Origin: Desulfobacteria bacterium
GTDB lineage: Bacteria; Desulfobacterota; Desulfobacteria; Desulfobacterales; C00003060
Length of the DNA stretch: 6,751 nucleotides
Direction: 5' to 3'
Assembly (NCBI GenBank): GCA_030145035.1
Contig: JAQYWL010000384.1
Span: 1-6,751, forward strand
The notes under the pieces were generated by a model. The model searched no databases, was not told where the DNA came from, and saw nothing but the letters and a program-made list of their open reading frames with translations. The translations under genes were made by a program, and so were the position numbers. Positions 5,126 through 6,751 of this stretch are shown piece by piece (position 1 is the first letter of the stretch; the number at the start of each line of letters is the position of its first letter).

Positions 5126-6751
5126 ATGAACAATCTTGGTCAAGTGACAATGTGGTTGGGACTCATTGCAATATGCATATCATCAATATGCTATCTGGTA
5201 CTGTGCTTTAGAAAAGAGAGTACCTTCTGTCGAAACACCGCTCGCCTGAGTTTTTTTGGCTTTGCCGCCTTTGTGACCGTTGCCTCGATGCTTTTAATGC
5301 ACTTCATACTCAACCATGAGTTTCTTTACAGCTATGTGGCCCGATATTCGTCCCGTGATCTTCCCTTGGAGTATTTGGTCAGTTCTTTCTGGGCGGGTCA
5401 GGAAGGGAGCTTCCTGCTGTGGGTATTGCTCGGCTCCTGGCTTGGTATCTTCCTTATTTTTAAGGCCAGGGACATGGAACCCCAGGTTATGCTTATCTAC
5501 AACCTGAACAACATCTTCCTGGCGATTTTGTTGATCAAGCAAAGTCCCTTTGGAATGCTCCCCATTTCTCCTCCTGACGGCCAGGGACTGAACATGCTTT
5601 TGCAGGATCCGTGGATGGTTATCCACCCGCCTGTGGTATTCTTGGGTTATGCTGCATATACGATCCCCTTTGCCTATGCGGTTTCCGCCCTTTGGCGCAG
5701 AGAATATGATCGATGGGTCAAGCCTGCCTTACCCTGGACGGCTTTCGCATTCGTGAGCCTGGGTGCAGGGATCATCATCGGCGGATATTGGTCGTACAAG
5801 GTGTTGGGGTGGGGTGGCTACTGGGGTTGGGATCCGGTGGAAAATGCCTCCCTCTTGCCATGGCTTGCAGGCACGGCCCTGATGCACGGTATGATCTTGC
5901 AGCAGACGCGCAGGAAATTGCGGAAAACGAATTTTGTGTTGGCGGCTTTTTCTTTTATTCTCGTCATCTACTGTACGTTTCTTACCAGGTCCGGCGTTCT
6001 TGCTGATTTTTCCGTTCATTCCTTTGTGGATCTCGGCATCACCGGCTGGCTGGTCATCTTCATGTTTGCCTTTATAGCTATCTCCCTGGGGTTTCTGGTG
6101 GCACGTGCAAGGGAGATCCCTGTATCCAAAAAGACAGAGAGTGTGAGCCTTTTTTCCAGGGAATTCGGCCTTATTGCCGCCATGATGCTCCTGTGCATTT
6201 GTACGCTTGTGACCGGCCTGGGCACATCTGCGCCCCTCATAACCAGGCTGCTTGAAAAAGCCTCAAAGGTGTCAACTGAGTTTTACGTGAACACGAATTT
6301 GCCTCTGGCGCTCCTCATGTTGTTGTTGTTGAGCTTTGTTCCGTTGATGGTTTGGGGAAAAAACAGCTTTTCGAGGCTCGGCCCCAAATTGACCTGGGCC
6401 ATAGCAGGCGCAATTGCATCGGTAATCATCACCCTGTTGCATGGCTATCCGGATATGGGGGTGCCGTTCCTTTCAGCAGGAGTGTTGCTCCTTTCACTGT
6501 TTGCCGGGGCTGTTGCGGGTATGAATCTTTTTCTGGCCGTAAGGCTCATCAGAAAGAAAATCACCATCTCGGGCGCAGCTATTGCCCATTTAGGGGTCGG
6601 CTTGATGTTTCTCGGCATTGTGTCATCGTCTGCCTATGATCGGTCTGAAAAGGTGTTACTAACTCAGGGCGCTGTCAAAAGCGCCATGGGCTATGATATT
6701 GAATTCAATGGCCCGAGTTTCTCAAGAGAGGGCAAAGGGGTGCGCGTGCAT
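5126..6751 (+). CDS. ccmF: CcmF-type cytochrome c heme lyase, 3' end cut by window
   Basis: An uninterrupted frame of 542 codons runs off the window end with no stop. It encodes a polytopic inner-membrane protein of the CcmF/NrfE/CcsA family, which attaches heme to apocytochrome c at the outer face of the inner membrane (System I). Visible landmarks: AGQEGSFLLW (90-99), LLQDPWMVIHPPVVFLGY (158-175), the heme-handling WWD motif WGGYWGWDPVEN (229-240), and FLTRSGVL (285-292). All four histidines important in E. coli CcmF have counterparts: His167 and His298 (periplasmic, for His173 and His303) and His254 and His488 (membrane heme b ligands, for His261 and His491). Many hydrophobic segments run throughout, the first at about 9-28 and 41-62. 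E. coli CcmF has about 650 residues, so roughly the last 100 are missing. The in-frame TAA at 5117 makes ATG 5126 the first start; AAAGGA is close before it (spacing short), and ATG 5150 is an alternative. Confidence 0.93.
   Translation, partial: MNNLGQVTMWLGLIAICISSICYLVLCFRKESTFCRNTARLSFFGFAAFVTVASMLLMHFILNHEFLYSYVARYSSRDLPLEYLVSSFWAGQEGSFLLWVLLGSWLGIFLIFKARDMEPQVMLIYNLNNIFLAILLIKQSPFGMLPISPPDGQGLNMLLQDPWMVIHPPVVFLGYAAYTIPFAYAVSALWRREYDRWVKPALPWTAFAFVSLGAGIIIGGYWSYKVLGWGGYWGWDPVENASLLPWLAGTALMHGMILQQTRRKLRKTNFVLAAFSFILVIYCTFLTRSGVLADFSVHSFVDLGITGWLVIFMFAFIAISLGFLVARAREIPVSKKTESVSLFSREFGLIAAMMLLCICTLVTGLGTSAPLITRLLEKASKVSTEFYVNTNLPLALLMLLLLSFVPLMVWGKNSFSRLGPKLTWAIAGAIASVIITLLHGYPDMGVPFLSAGVLLLSLFAGAVAGMNLFLAVRLIRKKITISGAAIAHLGVGLMFLGIVSSSAYDRSEKVLLTQGAVKSAMGYDIEFNGPSFSREGKGVRVH

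Noticed and set aside
5294..6240. Minus-strand open frames opposite the ccmF-like gene
   Set aside because: The plus-strand frame here is a clear CcmF homologue with conserved motifs; the antisense frames are shadows.
1..6751. CRISPR array, insertion sequence or phage genes
   Set aside because: No regularly spaced repeats, transposase, integrase or phage-like proteins are seen.

Overview
The window looks like a chromosomal segment from an anaerobic Gram-negative bacterium, most plausibly a deltaproteobacterium (Desulfobacterota, for example a sulfate reducer). Three things suggest this. The Fe-S assembly genes are of the minimal two-gene SUF type (sufC-sufB, also called smsC-smsB) typical of anaerobes and archaea. 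The LarE protein carries three cysteines suited to an Fe-S cluster. A large CcmF-type cytochrome c heme lyase (System I) is also present. This taxonomic call is inference from gene content, not from a marker gene.

Layout. Positions 14-1968 (+) hold a two-gene operon: an ABC ATPase of the SufC family with a cysteine-rich tail, overlapping by 13 bases a single SufB/SufD-family scaffold protein. Only 7 bases separate the end of this operon from the end of the convergent gene at 1976-3706 (-), a YcaO-domain protein with four tandem TPR repeats at its C-terminus. A 351-base non-coding gap (3707-4057) contains nested inverted repeats: two strong 14-bp hairpins inside an 11/12-matching outer inverted repeat spanning about 214 bp. 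Next comes larE (4058-4888, -), an ATP-dependent sulfur transferase. A 237-base divergent intergenic region then leads to a long open frame from 5126 to the window end (+). It encodes at least 542 residues of a CcmF-type heme lyase, cut off by the window edge.

Function. Three neighbouring units deal with sulfur: Fe-S cluster building (SufBC), ATP-dependent peptide-backbone activation often linked to thioamide or thiazoline chemistry (YcaO), and sulfur transfer (LarE). No LarA, LarB, LarC, TfuA, RimO or precursor peptide is visible here, so the target of the YcaO and LarE proteins is open. A shared sulfur-trafficking role is the most interesting hypothesis but is not shown by the sequence. The ccm gene on the right belongs to cytochrome c maturation and is probably a separate transcription unit.
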